From NCBI GenBank assembly GCA_003446015.1, contig DMBU01000001.1:1-17243 (forward strand): a stretch of DNA of 17,243 nt. Direction: 5' to 3'. The notes under the pieces are model-generated. The model was not told the origin of the DNA. It saw nothing but the letters and a program-made list of their open reading frames with translations, and did no database searches. The position numbers and the translations under genes are program-made. Source of the DNA: Bacteroidales bacterium (GTDB lineage: Bacteria; Bacteroidota; Bacteroidia; Bacteroidales; UBA12077). How positions within the stretch are numbered: position 1 is the first letter of the stretch; every line of letters begins with the position of its first letter. This document shows positions 8,553 through 15,280 of this stretch, one piece after another.

Positions 8553-10325
8553 ATGAAAAAAACAGTACATATTATAATTTTATTTGTATTAACAGGGATA
8601 TCTGTTTTTTCGCAAGTTCCTGAAAAATTTAATTATCAGGCAGTAATACGAAATTCAACAGGTGAGTTGGTAACTTCACAAAATGTTGGTATTAAAGTAA
8701 GTATCTTAGATATAACACCTTCAGGTGATGTGTTGTATAGTGAAACACATTCATCTTCGACAAATGACTATGGGCAGCTTGCAATTGAAATTGGAGAAGG
8801 AATCGGTATTTTAGGCGATTTTAGTACTATTGAATGGGGTATAAATGATAAATATCTAAAAATCGAAGTTGATGTTAGTGGTGGGACTAATTATACTCCA
8901 ATTGGTACCTCACAGATATTATCAGTACCTTATGCTCTTTATGCCAATGCAGCAGCAACGGCTGAGTTACTTGGAAGTGATGGGGTTTATTCTACAAATT
9001 CAGATACCTTATTTGTAGTTAAAGATCATTCCGGGAATGTAGTTTTTGCAGTATTTCCTGATGGTGCTCAGGTAATTGTAAACGAAGCAGCCAAAGGAAA
9101 GGTTGGAGGCTTTGCTGTAAGTGGCCGCAGCCCATCGAAAGCCGTTGATTTTAATATCTTAAAAATTACTCAGGATAGTACCCGGATTTATGTGAATGAT
9201 ACTGTAAATGCCAAAGGCAAAGTGGGCGGTTTTGCGGTTAGTGGAAGAAGTCCTTCGAAGAATTTAAATACCGACCTGCTTTTTATTACAGCTGATAGTA
9301 CTCGGGTATATGTTAATGAAAATACCGGAACAAAAGGTAAAGTAGGAGGTTTTGCCGTTAGTGGTCGAAGTCCAAGCAAAGGCATTACTAAGAATATGTT
9401 TGTAACTACTACAGATAGTACAAGAATTTTTACTCAGAATTCCGAAGGAGGGTTTGGTGTTAGAGATAATAGTACCGGAAGTTCACAAAGTTATTTGCAA
9501 TTAACACCACTAAATTATTTTATAGGACATGAAAGTGGGGTTAATATTTCATATGGTGCATATAACTCATTTATGGGTTATAAAAGTGGACGAAATACAT
9601 CAACCGGGGGTAATAATGTGTTTTTAGGTTATCAAACCGGATATTCAAATACTGAGGGTTTTAATAATGTATTTATAGGTTATAATTCAGGGTTTTCTAA
9701 TATTGACGGTTATAGAAATGTTTTTATTGGTTATGATGCTGGCAGGGAAAATACCTCCGGTTATTTGAATACATTTATTGGCAACGTAGCCGGAATTAAT
9801 AGTACCGAGGGTGCAGCTAATACTATTATAGGTAATTACGCTGGATATAGTAACATGACTGGAAATGAAAATGTATTTGTCGGTCAATCTGCAGGTTTAG
9901 GAAATGTTAGCGGTTCAAATAATATATATATTGGACGGGCAACAGCATATAAGAATAAAGTTGGAATGTACAATACATATGTTGGATACTTCTCCGGAAA
10001 TAACGATACTACTTCAACTTTAAATGTATTTATTGGTCCTTATTCAGGTTATAGTGTTACAGATGGTACCTCAAATGTTTTTATTGGTCCTAATGCAGGG
10101 TTCAACGAAACAAGTGTTAGTAACAAACTTATTATCTCTAATAGTTCAACTAAGAACCTTATAGAAGGAGATTTTTCTAATGATAAGGTAACGATCAAAG
10201 ATATATTAAAACTAACACCACGCTCTGTGGCACCATCTGATCCTGTAGAAGGTGAAATATATTACAATGATATTACGCATAAACTAATGGTTTACGATGG
10301 ATCAATATGGCAGGCATGTTGGTAA
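8553..10325 (+). CDS. Fibre-like repeat protein 5, non-S74 tip
   Basis: 590 residues. The signal peptide MKKTVHIIILFVLTGISVFS precedes Gln. The N-terminal module, linker, three 16-mer units (9093-9452), degenerate unit (GGFGVRD) and twelve head repeats (9513-10121) follow the family plan. The tip does not: after the shared NKLIISNSSTKNLIEGDF segment, the S74 chaperone and coiled coil are replaced by a short ending with the pattern GEIYYND-x4-LMVYDGS-x-W, closing at ACW. Similar G-x-x-Y-Y-N/D...Y-x-G-x-x-W endings occur in phage fibres and Bacteroidota surface proteins, and I infer a capping or trimer-closing role. It may fold without a chaperone, use one from a neighbour, or be a different fibre component. 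It is the last gene of the array, followed by a terminator. Confidence 0.88.
   Translation: MKKTVHIIILFVLTGISVFSQVPEKFNYQAVIRNSTGELVTSQNVGIKVSILDITPSGDVLYSETHSSSTNDYGQLAIEIGEGIGILGDFSTIEWGINDKYLKIEVDVSGGTNYTPIGTSQILSVPYALYANAAATAELLGSDGVYSTNSDTLFVVKDHSGNVVFAVFPDGAQVIVNEAAKGKVGGFAVSGRSPSKAVDFNILKITQDSTRIYVNDTVNAKGKVGGFAVSGRSPSKNLNTDLLFITADSTRVYVNENTGTKGKVGGFAVSGRSPSKGITKNMFVTTTDSTRIFTQNSEGGFGVRDNSTGSSQSYLQLTPLNYFIGHESGVNISYGAYNSFMGYKSGRNTSTGGNNVFLGYQTGYSNTEGFNNVFIGYNSGFSNIDGYRNVFIGYDAGRENTSGYLNTFIGNVAGINSTEGAANTIIGNYAGYSNMTGNENVFVGQSAGLGNVSGSNNIYIGRATAYKNKVGMYNTYVGYFSGNNDTTSTLNVFIGPYSGYSVTDGTSNVFIGPNAGFNETSVSNKLIISNSSTKNLIEGDFSNDKVTIKDILKLTPRSVAPSDPVEGEIYYNDITHKLMVYDGSIWQACW
9093..9512 (+). 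repeat. KGKVGGFAVSGRSPSK unit array of fibre gene 5
   Basis: Units start at 9093, 9213 and 9333, 120 bases apart, plus a degenerate half unit. The segment from about 9261 to 9335 is close to 4596-4670 of gene 3 in DNA. Confidence 0.95.
9513..10121 (+). repeat. NxFIG head repeats of fibre gene 5
   Basis: Twelve in-frame repeats, nearly all 17 residues, of the same consensus as the other heads. Confidence 0.9.
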
Positions 10326-10338
10326 ATATTTGAAGAAA

Positions 10339-10371
10339 AAAACACCCAGGCTATTCAGACTTGGGTGTTTT
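10339..10371. terminator. Bidirectional terminator between fibre gene 5 and hsp20
   Basis: aaaacacccagg (10339-10350) pairs with cttgggtgtttt (10360-10371), a 12-bp stem with one G-U pair and a 9-base loop. T runs follow on both strands, longer on the minus strand. It sits between two convergent stops (10325 and 10397), as expected for a shared terminator. Confidence 0.85.
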
Positions 10372-10396
10372 AATTAATGGACTATATATCGGGTTG

Positions 10397-10846
10397 TTAT
10401 GAAATTTTAATCTCTCTTGCTGGTTTTTCAATTGCTTCTTCTCTTTTTGGTAAAGTAATTTGCAATAATCCATTTTTGTAAATTGCATTTACTTTTTCAG
10501 TATTGATTTTATCTGAAACTCTGAAAGATCTGTTAAAAGAATTAAAATTGAATTCTTTCAAATTATACTTTTCCTGATCATTCTCATCCACTTTTTTATC
10601 TAATGAAATGGTAAGCAAGTTTTTATCCAGATCAATTTTGAAATCTGATTTTTCAAATCCCGGAGCTGCAATTTCAATCATAAAATCAAATTTCGATTCA
10701 ATAATATTTGCAGGTGGAATAGCCATAAACTGATGTGCAGAAACTCTATCGTCGTTAAACATTTCGTTTGCTAATTCAGAAAATGTTTTGTATCCATGAA
10801 ATCTGTTCATTTGTGATACTGGTCTGTTCATTCTTACTAGTGTCAT
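10397..10846 (-). CDS. Small heat-shock protein, Hsp20/alpha-crystallin family
   Basis: 149 residues, normal for a bacterial small heat-shock protein. This is an ATP-independent cytoplasmic holdase that binds unfolding proteins and hands them to DnaK/ClpB. The alpha-crystallin domain spans about residues 43-136, with the family strands IEIAAPGFEKSDFKIDL (58-74) and the conserved NGLLQITLPK (125-134). The C-terminal IKI at 146-148 is the I-x-I motif that docks in the neighbouring dimer's groove during oligomer assembly. The N-terminal 40 residues are Met- and Phe-rich, as is usual. It converges on the fibre array and shares its terminator. The upstream gap is long enough for its own promoter, but I see no clear heat-shock operator such as CIRCE. 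Confidence 0.93.
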   Translation of the reverse strand: MTLVRMNRPVSQMNRFHGYKTFSELANEMFNDDRVSAHQFMAIPPANIIESKFDFMIEIAAPGFEKSDFKIDLDKNLLTISLDKKVDENDQEKYNLKEFNFNSFNRSFRVSDKINTEKVNAIYKNGLLQITLPKREEAIEKPAREIKIS

Positions 10847-11039
10847 AATTTTATAGTTTTAATTATTAATATTTTATTTTTTTATTGTTTGAATGGATTA
10901 TTTCAAATGCTATACCATTGCGATTTTTTGCCCAAATCAGCAAAAAAGAGCAAAAATAAAAGACATAATGACATGAAAATAAGAATTAGCAATGACATAT
11001 CGACCGAAAAATCGATTTAAGAGAATAAAACCTGATTAA

Positions 11040-11072
11040 TTTAAGATTAGATTCTTTGGATTGTTATTTTTG
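11040..11072 (+). promoter_or_regulatory. Candidate Bacteroidota-type promoter upstream of trmD
   Basis: TATTTTTG at 11065-11072 is an exact match to the Bacteroidota -7 consensus TAnnTTTG. TTTA at 11040-11043, 21 bases upstream, matches three of four positions of the -33 TTTG. It would give a leader of about 200 bases containing the palindromic element. In such AT-rich DNA a chance match is quite possible. Confidence 0.35.
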
Positions 11073-11108
11073 TAAAGAGTAAGAGGGTATCCAATAATGA
11101 AAATTTTT

Positions 11109-11214
11109 GCCACAAAGACTCAAAAACACGAAATTTCACAAAGAGCTAATTTGCTGATAGTATTTACTTTGTGATTCTTGGAGTCTTAGTCCCGATAAAT
11201 ATCGGGATAGTGGC
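11109..11214. repeat. Imperfect inverted repeat (REP/MITE-like) with inserted palindrome
   Basis: The left arm starts gccacaaagactc (11109-11121) and ends cacaaag (11137-11143). The right arm reads ctttgtg (11167-11173), then attcttggagtcttagt, and closes with tggc (11211-11214). The right arm is split by an 18-bp perfect palindrome, tcccgata-aa-tatcggga (11190-11207), flanked by tagt on both sides. A related sequence lies at 12411-12467. Confidence 0.6.
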
Positions 11215-11277
11215 TAATTTAAAAAATTATAGGTTTTTAGACATTCCCTTAACAAAGTATATGTTAAATATGAAAAG

Positions 11278-11958
11278 ATGAGAATCGATATCATTACCGT
11301 ACTTCCAGAATTATTAAAAGGTCCATTAGATCAAAGCATTATTAAGCGTGCTCAGCAAAAAGGTATTGCTGAAATTGTAATTCATAATTTGCGTGATTAT
11401 ACTACCAATAAACATAAAACAGTTGACGATTACTCTTTTGGTGGTGACGCAGGTATGGTAATGATGATTGAACCTATTGACAGAGCAATTTCTGCATTAA
11501 AAGCAGAAAGGAATTATGATGAAATTATTTATACATCTCCTGATGGAGTAAAATATAACCAAAAGGAAGCAAATAAGTTAGCTACTTTTAAAAACATAAT
11601 TATACTTTGTGGCCATTACAAAGGAATCGATCAACGAATACGCGAGCATCTGATTACAAAAGAAATATCAATTGGAGATTATGTGCTTACAGGTGGCGAG
11701 TTGGCTGCAGCAATCATTGTAGATAGTGTTGTTCGATTAATTCCCGGAACAATTTCCGATGAAACATCAGCTTTAACAGATTCTTTTCAGGATAATTTAC
11801 TGGCACCACCTGTATATACGCGACCTTCGGAATACAAAGGATGGAAAGTTCCGGATGTTCTTTTGTCCGGTAATTTTAAAGAAATTGAAAAGTGGAAAGA
11901 AGAACAATCTTATGAACGAACAAAGCGACTGCGACCTGATTTGTTGGATGAAGACTAA
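11278..11958 (+). CDS. trmD: tRNA (guanine-37-N1)-methyltransferase
   Basis: 226 residues, typical for TrmD. The enzyme methylates G37 next to the anticodon using SAM and prevents +1 frameshifting; it is cytoplasmic and usually essential. Its SPOUT (trefoil-knot) fold is marked by MRIDIITVLPE at the start, VDDYSFGGDAGM (49-60), the loop ILCGHYKGID (109-118) and the knot motif SIGDYVLTGGE (131-141). The catalytic Asp is expected at 168 in TDSF, followed by PPVYTRP (177-183). The C-terminal domain closes with ERTKRLRPDLL. It stands alone, without the rpsP-rimM-trmD-rplS cluster of many bacteria. Its stop codon overlaps the stop of the convergent downstream gene. The ATG at 11278 matches the family N-terminus exactly. 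Confidence 0.97.
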   Translation: MRIDIITVLPELLKGPLDQSIIKRAQQKGIAEIVIHNLRDYTTNKHKTVDDYSFGGDAGMVMMIEPIDRAISALKAERNYDEIIYTSPDGVKYNQKEANKLATFKNIIILCGHYKGIDQRIREHLITKEISIGDYVLTGGELAAAIIVDSVVRLIPGTISDETSALTDSFQDNLLAPPVYTRPSEYKGWKVPDVLLSGNFKEIEKWKEEQSYERTKRLRPDLLDED

Positions 11959-12269
11959 ATCCAAAGACAATCAATAAAATCAGTACAAATATGCAAAACT
12001 AAACCGATTGCCAGAATACGGGTTTTTGGAAACAACAACAAAACAATATAAGTCCCTATTGCCCAATATGAGTGTAATGGATGAAATCCCATACTGCATC
12101 TGTTGGGATCAAAAACAGGACTGGCTAATAAATGATCCAGATCAATAAGGTTAGCTAAAAACATTAACAAACTGGCTTTCCAGAAATGCTTCCTGAAGAA
12201 AATGAATGCAATTGCAAAAGGCAATAAATAATGCAATCCATAATGTAAACTAAATCGGAGTATTTCCAT
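11955..12269 (-). CDS. Small multi-pass membrane protein, DUF6122-like
   Basis: 104 residues, with hydrophobic segments around 11-25, 32-50, 68-80 and 84-96. It carries a conspicuous set of His and Asp residues: H9, H13, DLDH (43-46), FDPNRC (53-58), GFHPLHS (61-67), and HICTDFID (93-100). I place it in the DUF6122 family of short Bacteroidota membrane proteins on this pattern and the length. The His/Asp layout recalls membrane-bound metal-dependent hydrolases of the YdjM/YfhO type, but activity and substrate are unknown. It converges on trmD with a 3-base stop overlap (TAG at 11957-11955 against TAA at 11956-11958). Its role is not suggested by the neighbours. Confidence 0.8.
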   Translation of the reverse strand: MEILRFSLHYGLHYLLPFAIAFIFFRKHFWKASLLMFLANLIDLDHLLASPVFDPNRCSMGFHPLHSYWAIGTYIVLLLFPKTRILAIGLVLHICTDFIDCLWI

Positions 12270-12375
12270 TTTTGCAATTTGTTAACAAATTAAGTTTTTA
12301 ATGTTTATTGAAGTTTAATCATTATTCATTGTTAAGGCTAAAGTCTAAATTACTGTTGTAAATTTTGTGTTCTTG

Positions 12376-12408
12376 CCTGCTGCCACGTCTGGTAAACCGG
12401 CAAGCAGG
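12376..12408. repeat. GC-rich hairpin in the gap upstream of the DUF6122-like gene
   Basis: cctgctgcc (12376-12384) pairs with ggcaagcagg (12399-12408), nine pairs with one bulge. The loop also contains ggt...acc. It is unusually GC-rich for this window and resembles the short palindromic repeats dispersed between genes in Bacteroidota. It lacks a T run, so it is not a good terminator. Confidence 0.5.
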
Positions 12409-12410
12409 TT

Positions 12411-12467
12411 AGTACTTTGGTGGCAATACCTTTTTTGCCACTAAAACTCAAAGACTCTAAGAATCAC
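12411..12467. repeat. Second copy of the GCCAC-AAGACTC repeat element
   Basis: tttggtggc (12416-12424) pairs with gccactaaa (12437-12445), allowing one G-U pair. The run from 12437, gccactaaaactcaaagac and onward through ctaagaatcac, matches the reversed right arm of the element at 11109-11214. The two copies bracket trmD and the DUF6122-like gene. Confidence 0.5.
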
Positions 12468-12529
12468 TAACTCACGATACAACGCATATTTAAATTAGAG
12501 CCACTGGTCATTGTAAGTTGAAAATTGAC

Positions 12530-13126
12530 TTAGGCTCCTTTTCTGTTTTGTGGATTTGTGCGACTAAAAACACTGGTTCGTTTGGTTTTTTCGAATACAT
12601 TCCCTTTAACTTGCCTGATATCTTCAACTGTATAAAAAGCATTTGGGTGAAGATTCTGCACAATCTTAAGAAATCGTTTCAAGTCTCGCCTGTTAATTGT
12701 TGAAAACAATAATTTTACGGCTCCTTCTTTTCCTTCACCATCAAAAAGTGTATAACCGTAATTTGCATCACGCAAATTGTCTCCTAACTGTTTATTGTAG
12801 CTTTGAAATACAATTCTTACTAAAACTACTCCAATTGATATTTTTTGCTCCAGAAAAATTCCAAAAAAGTTTCCCATGGCAAATCCCCCGGCAAAGGCTA
12901 TATAACAATAGAAATTATCAAGATGTTTCATAATCTGGCTAATAGCGGTCAGCCAAATTAATGATTCAAAAAAACCTACAAAGGGAGCGAGATATTTAAA
13001 TCCTTTCGAAGCATAAATTAATCGGATTGTACCAATAGTTTGATCAGTTATTCTGGCCAGAAAAATTAATAATGGTAAAATAAAATAATTAAATAAAGGA
13101 GTATCAATTCCTGATAGAAAATCCAT
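12530..13126 (-). CDS. UPF0316 membrane protein (DUF5698 + DUF2179)
   Basis: 198 residues, the usual length for UPF0316 (B. subtilis YebE type). The N-terminal half is membrane-embedded, with three helices (about 10-25, 45-65, 72-92) and the family signature ARITDQTIGTIRLIYASKG (24-42), then GFAMGNFFGIFLEQK (80-94). The C-terminal half is the soluble DUF2179 domain (about 115-172), a small alpha/beta fold with FSTINRRDLKRFLKIV and AFYTVEDIR. This domain is also found at the end of YitT-type membrane proteins and is thought to bind a small ligand; the true function is unknown. The basic tail after 175 is variable. It stands alone, flanked by repeat-bearing gaps. The start at 13126 precedes the first helix directly. 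Confidence 0.9.
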   Translation of the reverse strand: MDFLSGIDTPLFNYFILPLLIFLARITDQTIGTIRLIYASKGFKYLAPFVGFFESLIWLTAISQIMKHLDNFYCYIAFAGGFAMGNFFGIFLEQKISIGVVLVRIVFQSYNKQLGDNLRDANYGYTLFDGEGKEGAVKLLFSTINRRDLKRFLKIVQNLHPNAFYTVEDIRQVKGNVFEKTKRTSVFSRTNPQNRKGA

Positions 13127-13148
13127 AATTAAAGTATTAAATTACTAC

Positions 13149-13369
13149 TGTCCGGTAAAAAATTTAATGTCGTACCTACGGTACTTTATTAATTCATTTT
13201 TTAGTGTTTTTTACCATAATTACATCGCTCCACGACTTTTTAATCCCGTTAGGGATAACATTTTGGTAAAAATCAATTTACAATTATTTGTAAGCCCTGT
13301 AGGGGCGATATTAAATAAATTTCTATTATATCAAGCTTTTCATTCTTTTCTTTTAATTCTAACCGGACA
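13149..13369. mobile_element. MITE-like element with short terminal inverted repeats
   Basis: 221 bp bounded by tgtccggt (13149-13156) and its inverse accggaca (13362-13369); similarity continues inward for a few bases (aaaa against gaat). Inside are three micro-palindromes of one pattern: gtacc-tac-ggtac (13172-13184), atccc-gtta-gggat (13243-13256) and ccct-gt-aggg, starting near 13294. No transposase is present and no coding sense is seen. It would have to be moved by an enzyme encoded elsewhere. No clear target duplication flanks it. Confidence 0.5.
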
Positions 13370-13389
13370 CCAATGATATTAAGATAAGA

Positions 13390-14121
13390 TTATTCAAATA
13401 ATTTATAAGAAACACCCAGATTTATACGCACCTGATACATTTCGTAATCAATATTATTAAACTCTTCAACAAAAATACTTTTAAATCCGACATTTAATCG
13501 TGCCCATAAATATAACCGGTGGTTAAGATTGTATCTATAACCTATTAAAACTCCATAATCGTATTTATCAATGAATTGTCCAAAAGAATAAGGAACATTT
13601 GCTGAACCTGGTAATACGGCATTGTCTGTATCTTCTTTATTTGATGACAAAACTCCATTTATGCCTTTGGTGTCAAATCTTCCTTCAAGTATTCTAGAAT
13701 AGTATGCTCCAAACAGAAACTTTCGACCTTCTTTAAGCTGGTAAAATGCAATTAATGGGAATTCTACCATTCTCAGCTCTACATCAGTTTCTGTATATCC
13801 GGTAAAATATTGAGCCGTTCCGTCATCCCAATAAAATGGTTGACTTACTACATCAGCATCTGCCGAAAATGCAATTAGATGGTAATTTATTTCTAAAGCC
13901 AATTGCCATTTTTCATTTAAATTGTATTCTGAGCCAATTCCTAAGGAAGGATAAGGCTTAGGTGTACCTCCTGCTCCATCAGTAATATCAGAAAGAGGGA
14001 AGGGGATCGCACCTCCCAGATCAACAGCGATATTTGGGTAAAAATTGAATTTTCTTTCTTGTGCGTTAACTGTAAATATAAATGCTATGAATAAAAAAAG
14101 TGCAAATATTTTTCTCATCAT
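13390..14121 (-). CDS. Outer-membrane beta-barrel protein
   Basis: 243 residues. The signal peptide MMRKIFALFLFIAFIFTVNA precedes Gln, the usual Bacteroidota mature N-terminus. The rest is a series of alternating strands rich in Tyr, Phe and Gly (for example YPSLGIGSEYNL, WQLALEINYHL, RLYLWARLNVGFKSIF, VRINLGVSYKLFE) with a near-terminal Phe, as expected for a small 8- to 10-strand barrel of the OMP_b-brl/PorT-like class. No specific porin or transporter signature is visible. It starts 11 bases after the stop of the PCMD lipoprotein, so the two form an operon and may act together in the outer membrane. The ATG at 14118 would serve equally well; it makes a one-residue difference. Confidence 0.82.
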   Translation of the reverse strand: MMRKIFALFLFIAFIFTVNAQERKFNFYPNIAVDLGGAIPFPLSDITDGAGGTPKPYPSLGIGSEYNLNEKWQLALEINYHLIAFSADADVVSQPFYWDDGTAQYFTGYTETDVELRMVEFPLIAFYQLKEGRKFLFGAYYSRILEGRFDTKGINGVLSSNKEDTDNAVLPGSANVPYSFGQFIDKYDYGVLIGYRYNLNHRLYLWARLNVGFKSIFVEEFNNIDYEMYQVRINLGVSYKLFE

Positions 14122-14132
14122 TTTAGTATTGA

Positions 14133-15182
14133 TTATTCATAAATCAACTCCAAATCATCAATAACCAGAGTACTGCCAACTGCACCTCTCCATTCAGCAC
14201 CACCTGTGCTTGACGAGAAAACGATGGTTAAATGAGTTGGATTCAGGTTTGAATTATACGGAAAAATCAACTCAGTTTCAGTTAAGCTATTAACTGTTGT
14301 ACCCGATTCCATTTTTACACGAGCAATTTCTGTAATCTGGTCTCCATCCCTTATCTCTAAATATGCGTAAATGGAACATTGATCTTCTCCTGAAATGTCA
14401 GTTACAGAAAATCCACCAAAAATATTTGAAGGATTATTCAATGTAGCTTGAATATACCTTTCGCCAGCCTGGTATTTGAATTTAAATTTGAATCCTTTAG
14501 GTCTGAAAATAAAAGGGGTTCCAAAAACGGTGGCTTTCTCAGGATCAGTTGGATTTGAAATTGCTCCTGCAACATTAAAAAGTCCAGTGAAAATTGTTCC
14601 TGTTGTTATAGGTAGCGATGTAGTTTCACCTGTCACAATCTCTACCATTGTGTTTGTGCCATCCATTATAGGCTGGGTGCAATGCACATCGTAAATACTT
14701 GTTCCCATATTCGCAGTGGCCCATACTGAAGAAATGGATGATGCTCCAATCTCCTTATAAATCTTACTGTTCATCCCCTGATTGTCAAACCAATCTTCAA
14801 AATCTGAGTTTTGGATTTGTTGATGAACTAAATACACATACCAGTTTTTTAACGATCCGTCTTCTGCTTCAACTTCAAGCAACTTTACTTCATCTGCTTT
14901 ACTAAAACTTATTTCATCACTTGACAGAGATTTTGTTTTTGCCCCGGGAGATAATTTTACATTAGCATTAATGGATATAGGGAATGTAAAGTCATTTAAA
15001 TTATTATTGATAAACAGATATACTTTGTTATTCTCGGTATCAACGAAGGTATTCTCGAAAATTAAATCGCTATTCGAAAAACTATTTACAGAAATCTCTA
15101 GAATCTCTGCATTGCTTGATTTATCTTCACTGCAGGAAATTATAAAAGTAAAGAGTGCTAATAATATGAGTACTTTCTTCAT
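14133..15182 (-). CDS. PCMD-domain lipoprotein
   Basis: 349 residues from the ATG at 15182. I prefer this start because MKKVLILLALFTFIISC is a clean lipoprotein signal with Cys17. A longer frame reaching a TTG at 15308 would cover the upstream terminator and bury the signal. Residues after the Cys (SEDKSS) are acidic at +3/+4, resembling the export signal of surface-exposed Bacteroidota lipoproteins. Residues about 22-115 look like a small beta-sandwich. About 124-349 match the PCMD domain (putative carbohydrate metabolism domain), with NSDFEDWFD, GTPFIFRPKGFKF and the closing GSTLVIDDLELIYE. The fold is a jelly-roll, and a carbohydrate-binding role is proposed but unproven. It is followed after 11 bases by the beta-barrel gene. 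Confidence 0.85.
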   Translation of the reverse strand: MKKVLILLALFTFIISCSEDKSSNAEILEISVNSFSNSDLIFENTFVDTENNKVYLFINNNLNDFTFPISINANVKLSPGAKTKSLSSDEISFSKADEVKLLEVEAEDGSLKNWYVYLVHQQIQNSDFEDWFDNQGMNSKIYKEIGASSISSVWATANMGTSIYDVHCTQPIMDGTNTMVEIVTGETTSLPITTGTIFTGLFNVAGAISNPTDPEKATVFGTPFIFRPKGFKFKFKYQAGERYIQATLNNPSNIFGGFSVTDISGEDQCSIYAYLEIRDGDQITEIARVKMESGTTVNSLTETELIFPYNSNLNPTHLTIVFSSSTGGAEWRGAVGSTLVIDDLELIYE

Positions 15183-15280
15183 AGGTTTAGTTCTTAGGTT
15201 ATAGTGTAAAAATATAAATTTTAGGAATACGGGGTGTAGGTAAAAGTGTTTTTTTACCAGAAATATATAAACAGTGTTAA

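Larger units (their letters stand above)
10847..11277. other. 431-bp divergent gap between hsp20 and trmD
   Basis: No convincing gene is present. The left third is very AT-rich and should hold the hsp20 promoter. A candidate + strand promoter lies at 11040-11072, and an imperfect inverted repeat with an inserted palindrome occupies 11109-11214. The last 60 bases before trmD are plain AT-rich leader. Confidence 0.7.

Noticed and set aside
478..10121. Fibre genes as YadA-type trimeric autotransporters
   Set aside because: The head repeats look alike, but no C-terminal membrane-anchor barrel is present; the chains end in S74 or a short cap.
1..10325. Array as part of a prophage tail locus
   Set aside because: Signal peptides on four complete genes and the absence of any other phage gene argue against it, although the modules are fibre-like.
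12518..12933. Plus-strand frames over the UPF0316 gene
   Set aside because: They are antisense to a recognised family protein and show no features of their own.
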